DNA from: Gemmatimonas aurantiaca T-27
GTDB lineage: Bacteria > Gemmatimonadota > Gemmatimonadetes > Gemmatimonadales > Gemmatimonadaceae
Direction of reading: 5' to 3'
Assembly: GCF_000010305.1 (NCBI RefSeq)
Contig: NC_012489.1
Span: forward strand, 4,037,646-4,101,645
Length of the DNA: 64,000 nucleotides
Made by a program: the position numbers and the translations under genes. Under the pieces are notes generated by a model. The model saw only the letters and a list, made by a program, of their open reading frames with translations. It was not told the origin of the DNA and searched no databases. This document shows positions 34,416-45,200 of this stretch, one piece after another (position 1 is the stretch's first letter; each line of letters opens with the position of its first letter).

Positions 34416-36227
34416 TTACCGGTTCGGAACGACGGGCAGTTCCAGCCGGGACAACACGCCGGCGCCCCGATGCACGGTCAAGGTTGGTGTCCCATCCGCC
34501 GGCACCCGTGCGAGCACACCGTGATCGGCACCGGCAATGGCCAATCGCAGCCGATGACCCGCTTTCACGACCACAGACGTTGGCAGGATTCGAATGCGCA
34601 CGCGTTCCGGCTGACCGGGTCGCATGGGCGCAGCGTCCTGTTTGTTGAACGAGTGATAGGGTACCACACCATACATCGGGTCACGGGATTCCTTGCGGTG
34701 GATGAGCCGTAGACCACCCTCGGTGAGGTATCGACTGCGCCCGGTGGCATCGACATCCTCGAGATAGACCAGGACCGCACCGTCTGCGTGTGTGGAACTC
34801 AGAGTCAGCTCGATCGTGGGTGATCCGGCGATATGCATGTCCTGCAGTAACGGTGCCGATGTATACGTGAGCATGCGCGCATCCATCACACCGCGATCGC
34901 CGAGTCGGAGCACGGGCCGCCCGAGCTGGGTGGCCCATCGGTTGTTGGCACCCGTGCTCACATCAAAGTCCACCAGATACGGGTCTCGTCCCGCGCGCGT
35001 CGGTGCCCGCAGAGCAAGCACGCCACCCGCGTCCAGAAAAAACGGTCTGGTGGTGGTTCCGGCGAGTGGCCATCGCGGTGACGTGCGATACTCCTCGGTG
35101 CCCATCGTGTAGTATCGCACCATCGGCCAGTCATTCACCCCGTTGCGGGCACCCTTGAGATGGTGATCGAAGAACTGCAGACGGAGCTGCGCCATCTCCG
35201 TTCCGGTGGGGTTGTTCGGCACCCGTGTCGAGTCCACGACATAGGGACTTGCGTGCTCGGCACCGCCATGGGATGACGCCATGATCACGAGTTTCTGCGG
35301 ATTCCGAAACGCACGGAATCGATCCAATGCCCCTTCGGCACTGCCGGCATCCATCCAGCTCACGAGAATGAGCATGGGCACATTGGATCGTTCGATGGCC
35401 GCCTTCCACTCCATCGGCCCCAACTCCGCGAACGACGGTCCACCCGCCATACGATCGTCCCGGAATTCGTTCTGACGCACCCACGCACTGACATCGGGAT
35501 TACGCGCATGTTCGCGTACGGCCGCCGCCACCATTGCGCCGGTGGTATCGGCATCGACCCGGCGTACGTTGGCGTGCAACACGGCCGCATCATTGCGATC
35601 CATTGCGCCCGTGATCTGCCCCCATTCGTCGATGAATGCCGTCACCATGCCGTAGGGTCTCGCGGGGCTGGCATACACATCAAAATCCGACCATCCGGGA
35701 ATCACCGCCTTCACCGCCGGATGCTCGGTCGCGGCAAGCAACTCCGCCGTGGTGCCACTGTAGGAGGTCCCGTATGCGCCGACGTTACCACTCGACCACG
35801 GTTGGCGTGCAACCCAGTCGGCCACGTCCCATCCATCACGTACTTCCTGGGGACTGTATTCAGCGAGCCTCGTCCCGAACGACGCACCACTGCCTCGGGC
35901 ATCGACCTTCACAACGGCGTAGCCGTTCTCCAGAAAGAGCTGGTCGAGCGTGCTCAGCGAGGGTTGCCGCGCACCTGTGCTCGGGTGCTGGGAGGCGCGC
36001 CAGTAGCGAGTGAGCTCCAGGAGCACCGGCACACGAACCCCGGGTGCACGCGCGGTGGGAAGATGCACATCGACGGCGAGCCGTGTGCCATCGCGCGTGG
36101 TGATGTACTCCGACGTCGTGACGAATACCGGCGCGGCCTGCGCCATGAGCGACGCAGCAGGAAGCACAGTGAGCGCCAGTCCCAGCGCTACCGCCGTCTT
36201 ACGCAGAGCCTTCAGAGGATGGAACAT
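34416..36227 (-). CDS. Secreted CocE/NonD-type alpha/beta hydrolase (S15-like)
   Basis: A 603-residue exported hydrolase starting at ATG 36227, with a signal peptide (basic start, hydrophobic run, cleavage near SLMAQA). Motifs of the CocE / X-Pro dipeptidyl-peptidase family are present: TTRDGTRLAVDVHLP, VKVDARGSGAS, nucleophile elbow GTSYSG, a VSWMDAG aspartate region and SSHGGAEH histidine region, and a C-terminal jelly-roll (RVRIRILPTSVVVKAGHRLRLAIAGADH). The family hydrolyses esters or acyl-peptide bonds; the substrate is unknown. Confidence 0.92.
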   Translation of the reverse strand: MFHPLKALRKTAVALGLALTVLPAASLMAQAAPVFVTTSEYITTRDGTRLAVDVHLPTARAPGVRVPVLLELTRYWRASQHPSTGARQPSLSTLDQLFLENGYAVVKVDARGSGASFGTRLAEYSPQEVRDGWDVADWVARQPWSSGNVGAYGTSYSGTTAELLAATEHPAVKAVIPGWSDFDVYASPARPYGMVTAFIDEWGQITGAMDRNDAAVLHANVRRVDADTTGAMVAAAVREHARNPDVSAWVRQNEFRDDRMAGGPSFAELGPMEWKAAIERSNVPMLILVSWMDAGSAEGALDRFRAFRNPQKLVIMASSHGGAEHASPYVVDSTRVPNNPTGTEMAQLRLQFFDHHLKGARNGVNDWPMVRYYTMGTEEYRTSPRWPLAGTTTRPFFLDAGGVLALRAPTRAGRDPYLVDFDVSTGANNRWATQLGRPVLRLGDRGVMDARMLTYTSAPLLQDMHIAGSPTIELTLSSTHADGAVLVYLEDVDATGRSRYLTEGGLRLIHRKESRDPMYGVVPYHSFNKQDAAPMRPGQPERVRIRILPTSVVVKAGHRLRLAIAGADHGVLARVPADGTPTLTVHRGAGVLSRLELPVVPNR

Positions 36228-36347
36228 CGAGTCAACTCCCGGCTCGGCCACAAGGCCGCGTGGTCCGTATCACTCCCTTCGCTTGGGAGATAATACTCCT
36301 TTGCCAGCGGCGCGAATCGTGCGAAGGGCAGGCCGCACACCGACGAA

Positions 36348-36773
36348 CTAGTGGTCAGCGGCTCGCAATGCGGCGATCCATTCGTCACCGCGTGCGCGCA
36401 TACGCCGAACTTCCTGTATCTGCTCGGATGCAGCGTCGAGGTGGCTGCCACGCAGGTTGGCAGGACGTCCGAAACTGAAGCGGAGCACTGAACGACCTCG
36501 CGCGATTTTGAGCCCGCCGCCGAAGTAATACCACGGCACCCACACGCGCACCTCCGTGGTTGGCCAACGAAAAAGCACGGAGGAGGCACCGGACTCGACA
36601 GCGGCCGCGAATCCCGGCGCGCCAACGTCATGCTCGAGTGTGCGCAGTTGTCTCGGCCAAGCCGAACCGGTATCTGTGGCGACAAAGGAGAGAGATGAGC
36701 CCTGAAGGGCCAACACGCCGGGGATGCTGCTGATGCCGCGCAGCAACCAGACGGGGGTGCGAAGAGAAGGCAT
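36348..36773 (-). CDS. Hypothetical protein
   Basis: A 141-residue protein from ATG 36773 (GAGG eight bases upstream). The N-terminus reads PVWLLRGISSIPGVLALQGSSLSF, like small PH-fold proteins that begin with a short beta sheet, and the centre has WVPWYYFGGGLKI. No family was recognised. It sits 120 bases upstream of the CocE-type gene on the same strand and could be co-transcribed. Confidence 0.6.
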   Translation of the reverse strand: MPSLRTPVWLLRGISSIPGVLALQGSSLSFVATDTGSAWPRQLRTLEHDVGAPGFAAAVESGASSVLFRWPTTEVRVWVPWYYFGGGLKIARGRSVLRFSFGRPANLRGSHLDAASEQIQEVRRMRARGDEWIAALRAADH

Positions 36774-36909
36774 TCAAGACCTCGAGGATTCGTTCCTGGC
36801 TTCCGATTCACCCTCTACCACCCCGTTGCGCGCTGGTGACCCGGATGAAAACCCGGAGCCAACGCCGATACCGCACGATCCCTGATCGCCGAAATCGACT
36901 CGGGCGCGC

Positions 36910-37761
36910 TCACGCACGATGCAGCGCCCGAAATGTCGATGGTGTCACGCCATAGGCGGCGCGGAATGCGTTGCTGAAATGACTTTGGTGACTGAATCCG
37001 CAGGTGAGTGCGATATCACTCAGCGAACGCGCCGAAAAGCGCAGCAACGTCCGCGATTGTTCGAGACGGCGTTTCCGGAGATAGTCAGCTGGATTCACGC
37101 CCATGTGTTGACGAAACACGCGCGAAAGATGTACGGGATGCACCCCCGCCACCCGGGCAATCTCGGCGATGCTGCTCGCGCCACTGAGTGAGTCGTCTAG
37201 CTGTTCGCGTACCAGGCGCAGCCAGGCCGGCGCACTGCGGTGATGTTCGAGTTCACGCACGGCAATCTGCGACAGCAATTCCAGCGCGAGGGCGTGTCGT
37301 GTGATCGGCGCATCTCCGCCGGTTTGCGTACACGCGCGCGACAATCGCAAGCCGGTGGCCATCGCATCGACCGAGTCGAGCACCACCGCGCGTTGCGGCA
37401 GCGTGGAGAAGGTCGCGGCTTCGTGCATGATGTCCGATGCCAGGGAGATCGTCATGAACCGCCCGTCGACCACTCGATTGCGTGCTTCGAAACGATCTCG
37501 GTGTGTGGTGCCGGCGGGGTTGAAGATCAGTTGTGCCCCCGAACTCACCGGTGGGGCCCCATCGGCGGTGGACACATACAGTCCGTCCAGCACCAGCACA
37601 ACGTGTGCCTCGTCGTGCGAATGTCGCTCCACGATACGATGAGGGTCGACCCGAAGCAGCGACAGTTCGAGCCCCGGATCACTGCGACGAACATCCTCCC
37701 GCCCATAGAAGCTCCCGAAGGGCAGTATAAGGTGTCCGTGGCTGTGGGAAGAAGCGGGCAT
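36910..37761 (-). CDS. AraC-family transcriptional regulator
   Basis: A 283-residue regulator with an N-terminal cupin-like sensor (RIVERHSHDEAHVVLVLDGLY) and a C-terminal double helix-turn-helix (SIAEIARVAGVHPVHLSRVFRQHMGVNPADYLRKRR, then SLSDIALTCGFSHQSHFSNAFRAAYGVTPS). ATG 37761 is chosen; GTG 37800 is possible. It is divergent from the beta-lactamase-like hydrolase gene, with 114 bases between starts, and may control it. Confidence 0.92.
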   Translation of the reverse strand: MPASSHSHGHLILPFGSFYGREDVRRSDPGLELSLLRVDPHRIVERHSHDEAHVVLVLDGLYVSTADGAPPVSSGAQLIFNPAGTTHRDRFEARNRVVDGRFMTISLASDIMHEAATFSTLPQRAVVLDSVDAMATGLRLSRACTQTGGDAPITRHALALELLSQIAVRELEHHRSAPAWLRLVREQLDDSLSGASSIAEIARVAGVHPVHLSRVFRQHMGVNPADYLRKRRLEQSRTLLRFSARSLSDIALTCGFSHQSHFSNAFRAAYGVTPSTFRALHRA

Positions 37762-37875
37762 GGTCAGGAGCGGCGCGTCGGGCGGACTCGGATGTTGCAC
37801 GGTTGCAAGACGGCACCGCCGTCAGCGACCAGATTCACGGGGAATGTGACTTTCATTCCAACGGGGCCTCACCGC

Positions 37876-39633
37876 ATGATGTTTCGCCGCAAGATCTGCC
37901 TGGGCCTTCTGGCCGCCGGTTCCACAATCTCGCACACGAGCGGCGCTCAGCCGAGTGCCGCCCGTGTGGGCGACGATCTGTTGGGACTCTGGGGTGCGGA
38001 GCCGGTCCTTGGCCCGCAGGTGCGCGGTGGGCTGACGCTCGAGCGCCGAGGGCAGACTTGGTCCCTGCGGGTCGCCGGCTTCGAGGTCAGTGCGACTCAG
38101 CAAGGTGACAGCGTGGTGATGGCACTGCCCGGTGGTCAGGGCACGCTCAAGGTCTGGCCCCGCACCGCAGGCGATCGTGTACCGGAGGTGTTCTGGGTGC
38201 AGCCGCCGGGGCTCAACGCGTCGTATGCAACGCCCGTGCATCTGCGTCAGGCGCGGGCCAATCAATGGCGTGGTCTGGTCGCACCGGTGCCCGAACCGTT
38301 TTCCCTGTACCTGATGGTGACCCGCGCCGCCGACGCCACATTGCGGGGCACGTTCCGAAACCCCGAGGCCAACTGGCCGGGACGAACCCAGTCTTACGGC
38401 GTCAGTCGATCCGGTGACCACGTGGTCTTCACACACCCACGGACCGGCAAGGTGCAGTGGACGCAGCCGTACGACTCCGCGCGTCGCACCATCGCCTTCG
38501 ATTTTGGGGCGCCCATCGTGCTCTCACCGCGCACTCGTGAGCAGGCTGTGGGATTTGTCACGCGATCCCCGTCGCTGGCACCGTACGTCTATCGCACACC
38601 GGCAGACATGAACGACGGATGGACGACCGTCCATGCCACCCGTACGCAAATGGACACGTCGGCACTGCAATCGATTGTGCAATCGCTCGTTGCGGTGGAT
38701 CCGCTCAGTGAGACCGAACCACGGGTCCATGCGCTGCTCGTGGCACGGGACGGGCGCCTCGTACTGGATGAATACTTTCGCGGGTACGACGCCGAGATGA
38801 TGCATGACCTGCGCTCGGCGTCGAAAACGATGACCTCCATCATGGCAGGCGCCGCGATGCAACGCGGTGCCACCCTCAATGGCGCCGCGATGCAACGCGG
38901 TGCCACCCTCAATGGCGCCGCGCTCTCCGCCAACACCCCAGTCGGCCGCGCCGGTATCACACTGGGTCACCTGCTTTCGCACAGCGCCGGCCTGGCCTGC
39001 AACGATGACGACAACACATCGCCGGGCAACGAAGACACGATGCAATCACAGCAGGTGCAAAATGACTGGTACGCATTTTTCATGGCCCTTCCCCGGTTGA
39101 CGACGCCCGGCAGCACGTACTCCTACTGCTCGGCGGGCATCAACATGGCCGGTGATGTGATCGGACGAACCACCGGACAGTGGCTGCCACGACTGTTCGA
39201 ATCCGCGTTGGCTCGCCCCATGGCGTTCGGCGATTACGGCATCAATCTCATGCCCACTGGTGAAGCTTACTCCGGCGGTGGCATGCGCATCCGGCCACGT
39301 GACCTGCTCAAGTTCGGCCAGCTCTATCTGAACGGCGGCCTGTGGCGTGGCGTCCGACTCGTTCCGGCGTCGTGGGTGAAGACGTCGACTGCCTATGTCA
39401 TCAGCCGTCCCGACGGCTCCGACGACGGCTATGGATGGCATCGATATGTGATTGCGGCGCGCGGGCGATCATTCCAGACGTACCAAGCGGGCGGCAACGG
39501 TGGTCAGTTCCTGGTGGTGGTGCCGGAGCTGCGTCTCACCATGGTGGTCACCGCAGGCAACTACGGGCAGTACGACATATGGAGCAAGATTCGCGAACAG
39601 TTGGTGCCGGCGATCATGGAAGCGGCACGTTGA
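37876..39633 (+). CDS. Secreted serine hydrolase, class C beta-lactamase fold
   Basis: A 585-residue protein with a signal peptide (MMFRRKICLGLLAAG) and about 230 residues of beta-rich N-terminal domain before the hydrolase. Catalytic elements: SASK (Ser-x-x-Lys) in the segment DLRSASKTMTSIM, and a SYCSAGINMAG segment in place of Tyr-x-Asn. LSHSAGLACNDDD and the C-terminal YQAGGNGGQ complete the class C pattern. Such proteins act as esterases or peptidases more often than as drug-inactivating enzymes. A 33-base tandem duplication after the SASK helix is annotated separately. Its end overlaps the convergent lipoprotein gene by 20 bases. Confidence 0.9.
   Translation: MMFRRKICLGLLAAGSTISHTSGAQPSAARVGDDLLGLWGAEPVLGPQVRGGLTLERRGQTWSLRVAGFEVSATQQGDSVVMALPGGQGTLKVWPRTAGDRVPEVFWVQPPGLNASYATPVHLRQARANQWRGLVAPVPEPFSLYLMVTRAADATLRGTFRNPEANWPGRTQSYGVSRSGDHVVFTHPRTGKVQWTQPYDSARRTIAFDFGAPIVLSPRTREQAVGFVTRSPSLAPYVYRTPADMNDGWTTVHATRTQMDTSALQSIVQSLVAVDPLSETEPRVHALLVARDGRLVLDEYFRGYDAEMMHDLRSASKTMTSIMAGAAMQRGATLNGAAMQRGATLNGAALSANTPVGRAGITLGHLLSHSAGLACNDDDNTSPGNEDTMQSQQVQNDWYAFFMALPRLTTPGSTYSYCSAGINMAGDVIGRTTGQWLPRLFESALARPMAFGDYGINLMPTGEAYSGGGMRIRPRDLLKFGQLYLNGGLWRGVRLVPASWVKTSTAYVISRPDGSDDGYGWHRYVIAARGRSFQTYQAGGNGGQFLVVVPELRLTMVVTAGNYGQYDIWSKIREQLVPAIMEAAR
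38848..38922 (+). repeat. 33-bp tandem duplication inside the serine hydrolase gene
   Basis: Two identical 33-base units (38848-38880 and 38881-38913) plus the first nine bases of a third encode GAAMQRGATLN twice and then GAA. The identity at base level indicates a recent duplication. It adds 11 residues just after the catalytic Ser-x-x-Lys helix. Confidence 0.95.
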
Positions 39634-40357
39634 CTATCGAGGCGTCTGGAGATTTTGGAATCGGCCAGGGGTCACCGTCATCTCGGACCTTGACCACGCG
39701 ATCGGTGCGCAAGTCGATCTCGAATACCCAGGAATGCTGGTGAATGCAGCCGGACAAGCAGTCGCCCCATCTTCTACTCAACCCCAATCGATAGCCATTT
39801 ACCACCCTCGCGAGTGTCAGCCCACCCCAGTCGCCCATCATGAGCGTTCCGAACGTCCACTGCCTCACCCCAGGGATCTGCTCATACATTCGTGAGACTT
39901 CGTTGATGTAGATGGGACTGGGAAAGCGCGGATCTACCAGCCACGTTCGCCGGCGCATGAAAGCCACGGCGCGCACCGAGACCTGCCTCACGCCTAGTCG
40001 CGCGTGCAAGCTGTCGAGTTCCGGGATCGCGGTGAATTGCAATACGGTGTCGCCCTGCCAGTCGACAGGGAAACGGCTTTCCATGAATTGTGCCGCAGTA
40101 CCATAGAGCTCTACAGTGATCCCGGTATGGGACCGTACCGTGATGTCGGCTCCCTCGGGAAATGCGCGTCGGGCCAAGCGCAACACTCGCACAATGGTGT
40201 CGATGGCAGCATCGGCAATGAAAGGCCCCTTTCCGCTATCCGTCTGCAGGAGTACCGTCGCCTCGTATCGCTCTCGCGCCGGCACCGGCTCTTTCCTGCC
40301 GCTGACTCGATGGCATGAAGCCAGCAGGAAGAGACTTGTCAGAAGCAATCGTTGCAT
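39614..40357 (-). CDS. Lipoprotein of unknown function
   Basis: A 247-residue protein from ATG 40357 with a lipoprotein signal peptide (MQRLLLTSLFLLASC). The rest has no recognised domain; it contains a predicted mixed alpha/beta region and a C-terminal segment with HQHSWVFEIDLRTDRVVKVRDDG, suggesting a small beta meander. A longer reading from 40603 would lose the signal peptide and is rejected. The 148 bases to the M28 gene hold no clear signal. Confidence 0.75.
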   Translation of the reverse strand: MQRLLLTSLFLLASCHRVSGRKEPVPARERYEATVLLQTDSGKGPFIADAAIDTIVRVLRLARRAFPEGADITVRSHTGITVELYGTAAQFMESRFPVDWQGDTVLQFTAIPELDSLHARLGVRQVSVRAVAFMRRRTWLVDPRFPSPIYINEVSRMYEQIPGVRQWTFGTLMMGDWGGLTLARVVNGYRLGLSRRWGDCLSGCIHQHSWVFEIDLRTDRVVKVRDDGDPWPIPKSPDASIVNVPLP

Positions 40358-40505
40358 AGCTCTTAGACGACGCTGGGAGCACAGATTGCACAAATCCGCG
40401 ACGCCTGCCCCCGAAACACCACGGATCGACCAGCAGCGCATGACGCTGCCGATCGATCCGTAAACGTGCTTGCGACGGTTACTGCAAACGCTACCGCGAC
40501 AGACC

Positions 40506-42167
40506 TCAGCGATTCGAGTCTGCTGCGCGCTTGGTCGGCCCGGGGCACGCGGGCCATGGACGCGGCGTGCCGTCCTGTGCATTCCCCTGCGGCACGAGAT
40601 CACGCGGGAATTTCTGCGTATCTTCGGACGCCATGTACGCCAGCATCGCGATCAGCGTCGCGTTGTTGCGCAGGTCTTCGGCGATGATCTTGTCGTACGT
40701 GTCACGGTTGGTATGCCACGTGGTGTTGCTGTAGTCCCAGCTCAGTGCACCAGTGCCGATGCCAGGCGCCTTGTGACACACGAACACCGTGTGGTCGGTG
40801 CCACCGGGGCCGCCGAACGGCGACGTGTTGCCGAGTCGGATCCACTGGGTCACTTCGGACGGCAGCTCACCCAGGTAGCGCGTCAGGAATGCCCCGGCGT
40901 GCACAAACGGGCCCGGGCTGATCGACGAGATACGTCCCGTGCCGTTGTCCTGGTTGAACAACATCTGCATGCCCGAAATCACCTCGGGGTGCATCTCGGC
41001 GTATGCCTTGGAGCCGTTGAGGCCCTGCTCTTCCGAGTTCCACAGCCCGATGACGATGGTGCGCTTCGGGTTCGGGTACACGGTACGCAGGATGCGCATC
41101 GCTTCGATCATCGTGAGCGAGCCGGTGCCGTTGTCCGTGGCGCCCGATCCACCCGTGAACGAATCGAAGTGCGCCGACAGCACCACGTATTCGTTGGGCA
41201 GCGTCGAACCCTTCATCTCGGCGATCACGTTGCCGATCTCGCGCTCCGGACCCTTCTCGGCGTCCACCATCAGGCGGATCTTCGGACCCTGATTGTTCGC
41301 CGCGAGGCGGTACAGCAGGCCCATGTCTTCGCAGCCCACATCGACCGTGGGGACTTCCTGGGCCGGTGAGCCGAACACCTTGTTGATGCCCGGATACTGC
41401 GAGAAGTTGGTCGTCAGCGCGCCGAGCACACCGGCGGCCTTGAGCTTGGCCTGAATGGCACGCGGTCCACCGCCGGCAAGCACCCGCTGATTGAACGAGG
41501 CCGACAACGCACTCTGCTCCTGACGCAGACGGTCACGCGTTTCGATCGTGCCGAACTCGGCGAGCTGTCCCGGCATGCGGCACGAGAGCTGCGGCGCATT
41601 GAGCAGCACGAACTTGCCACGCGCCGACGGCACCCACGCCGTGAACTGCTCCGGCGTGACCACGTCTTCGGGGATCATCACCACGCTGCCTTCCACCCAC
41701 TTGCCGGCCGTACCCGGCGACCAGCCCATCGCGGTCACTTCGAGGCCACGGACACGCGGAAACAGGAGTTCGGCGAACGCGGCACCGTTCTTCCACCGGT
41801 TCCATGTGCCGTAGTTCTCGATGCGTGCCGGGATGCCCCACTTCGCATAGTTCGCGAGCATCCACGCCTGCGCCCGGTCGGCGTCCGTCGATCCGGTGAG
41901 GCGCGGCCCGATGGAGTCGAGCAGCGTCTGCGCGATCTTCATGACCTGCGAGCGCTGCATGCCTTCCTCGAAGATCTTCTGGATCGTCGCATCGGAAGGC
42001 GGGGTGGAACGCACATACGGCGCCGCAGAGCGATCCACAGGGAGGGCCTGTGGATTGGTCGGGGGAAGCGTCGGCCCCGGCGGGGCGCCACGGCCGGGCT
42101 GCGCGAGCGCGGCCGACGCGCTCAGGGCCACGGCCGAAGCGGCGAGGAGGAAGGTGTTTCTGATCAT
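40506..42167 (-). CDS. Secreted M28 family zinc peptidase with PA domain
   Basis: A 553-residue exported aminopeptidase-like enzyme (signal peptide MIRNTFLLAASAVALSASA). Residues 55-130 precede a PA (protease-associated) insert (TPEQFTAWVPSARGKFVLLNAP). The M28 core has zinc-binding and catalytic elements: VLSAHFDSFTGGSGATDNGTG, WNSEEQGLNGS, and a late histidine in GGTDHTVFVCHK. It is likely an extracytoplasmic aminopeptidase or carboxypeptidase for peptide scavenging. Confidence 0.93.
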   Translation of the reverse strand: MIRNTFLLAASAVALSASAALAQPGRGAPPGPTLPPTNPQALPVDRSAAPYVRSTPPSDATIQKIFEEGMQRSQVMKIAQTLLDSIGPRLTGSTDADRAQAWMLANYAKWGIPARIENYGTWNRWKNGAAFAELLFPRVRGLEVTAMGWSPGTAGKWVEGSVVMIPEDVVTPEQFTAWVPSARGKFVLLNAPQLSCRMPGQLAEFGTIETRDRLRQEQSALSASFNQRVLAGGGPRAIQAKLKAAGVLGALTTNFSQYPGINKVFGSPAQEVPTVDVGCEDMGLLYRLAANNQGPKIRLMVDAEKGPEREIGNVIAEMKGSTLPNEYVVLSAHFDSFTGGSGATDNGTGSLTMIEAMRILRTVYPNPKRTIVIGLWNSEEQGLNGSKAYAEMHPEVISGMQMLFNQDNGTGRISSISPGPFVHAGAFLTRYLGELPSEVTQWIRLGNTSPFGGPGGTDHTVFVCHKAPGIGTGALSWDYSNTTWHTNRDTYDKIIAEDLRNNATLIAMLAYMASEDTQKFPRDLVPQGNAQDGTPRPWPACPGPTKRAADSNR

Positions 42168-42225
42168 CGTACGGTGTGCTGGGGAACCGGGTGGTGGCCA
42201 GACTGAAAGGCTGCGAAACAGAAAG

Positions 42226-45200
42226 TTACGCACGGGCCTTTGCAGGAGCGACCACCGGATGGCCTTCGGGTGCCCTCGGAAAGGTGGAGCGGCGTCCACG
42301 TGCCTGATACGCAATCGATGCCGGCACCGTCAGTTCCACTTCGGCCCCTCCTTCCGGCAGGCAGCGCACCTCCAGCACGCCGCGCAACCTCCGGGCGCTC
42401 TCGCGCATGCCGGGAAGTCCGAAATGACCCTCCCGCTCCCCGCGCGTCACGACATCGGGATCGATACCCACGCCGTTGTCGGTGATGCGAAGACTGAAAT
42501 TCGTGCCGTGGCTGACATCGATCGCAATGCGTGTCGCCGATGCGTGACGCCATACGTTGAAGACGGCTTCGCCAGCGATCCGGGTGACCTCATCGAGGAC
42601 GAGCAGGTCGAGCGCGCGCTGTGTGCCATTGCACGTCACTACGACCTCGACGGCCGCATCAAAACCCTGTCGCTGCACGATGCCGGCGATGATATCCTCG
42701 ATAGCGCCGTCACGGAGCAAACGCAGACCCTGAATGCGATCGCGTCCTTCGGCGATGACCGCATCCGCTCGGTCAATGGCCTCCTCCAGTGCGCCGCGGG
42801 CCGGTAGCTCGACGGGGAGTTTGTCCACGGCGAACTGGAAGTGTAGGGTCAACGCCTGCACCGATTGCAGCAATGTGTCGTGCAGCGCACGCGCGATACG
42901 CTCCCGTTCCTCCAGACGCTCGGCCATGCGACCATGAATGCGCCTGGCCACACTGCGCATGCGCTGCGTGTACACGAACCACAACAGGGCAACCAGCGTC
43001 GCCCCCACGAATGCCTTGAACGGCCCGCTCTGGAGAAACGTCGGCGGAATCTCCACGTCCAGCGTCGCACCGTCTTCGTTCCACACGCCGTCTTCGTTCG
43101 CGGCGATGACACGGAAGCGATACTGCTTGGGACCGAGATTGCTGAAGACCGCTTCCCGATGCCCGCCGGCGTCGGTCCACGCCGTATCCAATCCCTCGAG
43201 TCGGTAGCGAAAACGCACACTCTCCGGCGCACGGAGCGCGGCCGCTGTGTAGGCAATCGTCAGAGACGTTGTGCCCTTGGGTACCGTGAGTGGACTGGCC
43301 GTCGAATGGGTCACGCCCTGGACGGTGGCAGACAAGATCGCAATGGGAGGCGGCACAAGATTGCGTGCACGACCGTCGGCATTGAGAAAAGAGACACCGG
43401 TATTGCTGATGAACCATGTGCGACCGTCGATGCCGGTCGCCACCGTCGGCGCATGCCAGCCCTGTTGCGCCACGCCGGGCAAACCGTTGCGTCTATCGTA
43501 CAGCGCATAGTCCGGCACATAGGCCGGATCAGCGAACGCTTTCCGCAGTTCTTTCGTGTCCATCCTGACGACGCCCATCAATCCGTTGAAGAGCACATCA
43601 CCGTCGGATGCCTGCCCCATCCCGGAAACACCGAACAGCGCCTCCACCTGATTGGAACCGATCGTGTGAAAGCGCTCGTGGTCGAGACGAGCAACACCAA
43701 GCTCACCGCCAACCCATACCGCACCGTCCAGAATGGCAAGGCCCTCCACATTGCCCACCGTGAGGCCATCACGAGCGGTGAACACTCGCATCCCGGCTGC
43801 ATCGTGACGGGAAACCCGACTGTCGGCATAACCGAACCAGACAGCACCGGTGGTGTCTGCTCCCGCAATGACGGGTGTTGGCAAGCCGCCGAGATCGATG
43901 GGTCCTGTCCACCGACCCTCCTTCAGTTGATAGACATCCGATCCCTCGAAGGCCACCCAAAGCGTACCAGTGCCGTCCTCAGCGATCGCGTTGACATTTC
44001 GATCGCGCACCTGCGCAGGCAAGGCGATTCGAGTGATCTTGCTGCCCACGTGGCGGTGCATCGCACCTCCATTGCCGTACCACAACGCGCCATCCCTGCT
44101 TCTGAGCAGCACCGTATTGGCCGCCGCAGCAAGCCGCACATGACGACGCGCCGCTTCGTGTGGTAGCGCCCGATACAACCAGACCCCGTCGGTGATGTAC
44201 GTGGCGTCTGGCAACGTCGCGATGCTGTAGCCATAGGCGGTCGCTGGAGGAACCACCACATCGTGAATGATCTCGCTGGTACGGAAGCGGTTGAGGCCAG
44301 CGCTCGTCCCAACCCAGATGTTTCCTTCCCGATCGCTCAGAATGGGAATGCTGCGACCCGCCGTGAGACCGTCCGTGCGCCGAAATACGTCCACGTCTGA
44401 CGCCATCAGACTGTGCGTTGGTTGCGGTGTACGCCGGGGATCGAAGCGGAAGATGCCGCCGTTCACGCGGTCCGTTCCCCATATGACACCTTGTCGGTCG
44501 ACGGCAAAACTGGCCAGCGACAGCACGTTCCCGGACGGAACCGTCCTCTCCTTCCACGGGCTGCGACGATCCGCACCGACATAGTTGGGCATTGGCCGCA
44601 ATCCGTGCGGCCGGTCGGCAATCCATATCCGCCCATCGGGCGTTTCCGTCAACGTGGCATGCTCCGCAACCGCGCCAGTCGGCTCGAACCGCTGCACTCC
44701 CGGCCGCGCGAAGTAGAGACCTTGTGCGGTACTGAGCCACCGAACACCGTCGCGTGCGATGAACAAGCCGACGATGAAGTCCGCGGGCACATCCCAATCC
44801 GCGCCCACGCTGCGCCAATGGCCGTTCAGGAACCGTGAGAGCCCTCCGTGAGAGACGGCCCACAACACGCCGTCGCGGTCCTGGCGAAAGTGGACGATCA
44901 TTCCAGGCCCGATCCCGTCCTTTTCCGTGAACGTGGTGACACGTCCGTCCTTGAGACGCGAAACACCGCCATCGGAATACCCGATCCAGATTTCATTCGA
45001 CGGCAGTACTTCGACCGCGGTGATATCGATGGACGCGAGCTGCTCGCCAGGCGCCAGCCGATACCGCTCGAACGTCATCCCGTCAAAACGATAGAGTCCC
45101 GAACCGGTGCCGAGCCACAGGAAGCCGTCCGGACCTTGATCCAATGCCCAGATTTCCGGTGGCGCCCCATCCTTGGCCGTCCACGTCATGTGGTGGAACT

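Noticed and set aside
37240-37875. N-terminal extension of the serine hydrolase
   Set aside because: It would hide the signal peptide and overlaps the divergent AraC gene; ATG 37876 begins a proper leader.
40420-40470. Short hairpin near GCAGCG/CGCTGC as a terminator
   Set aside because: The stem is only six bases, there is no U-run, and it lies downstream of the M28 gene in an ordinary gap.
42865-44166. Plus-strand open frame of 433 codons
   Set aside because: It is antisense to the propeller kinase and carries no domain.
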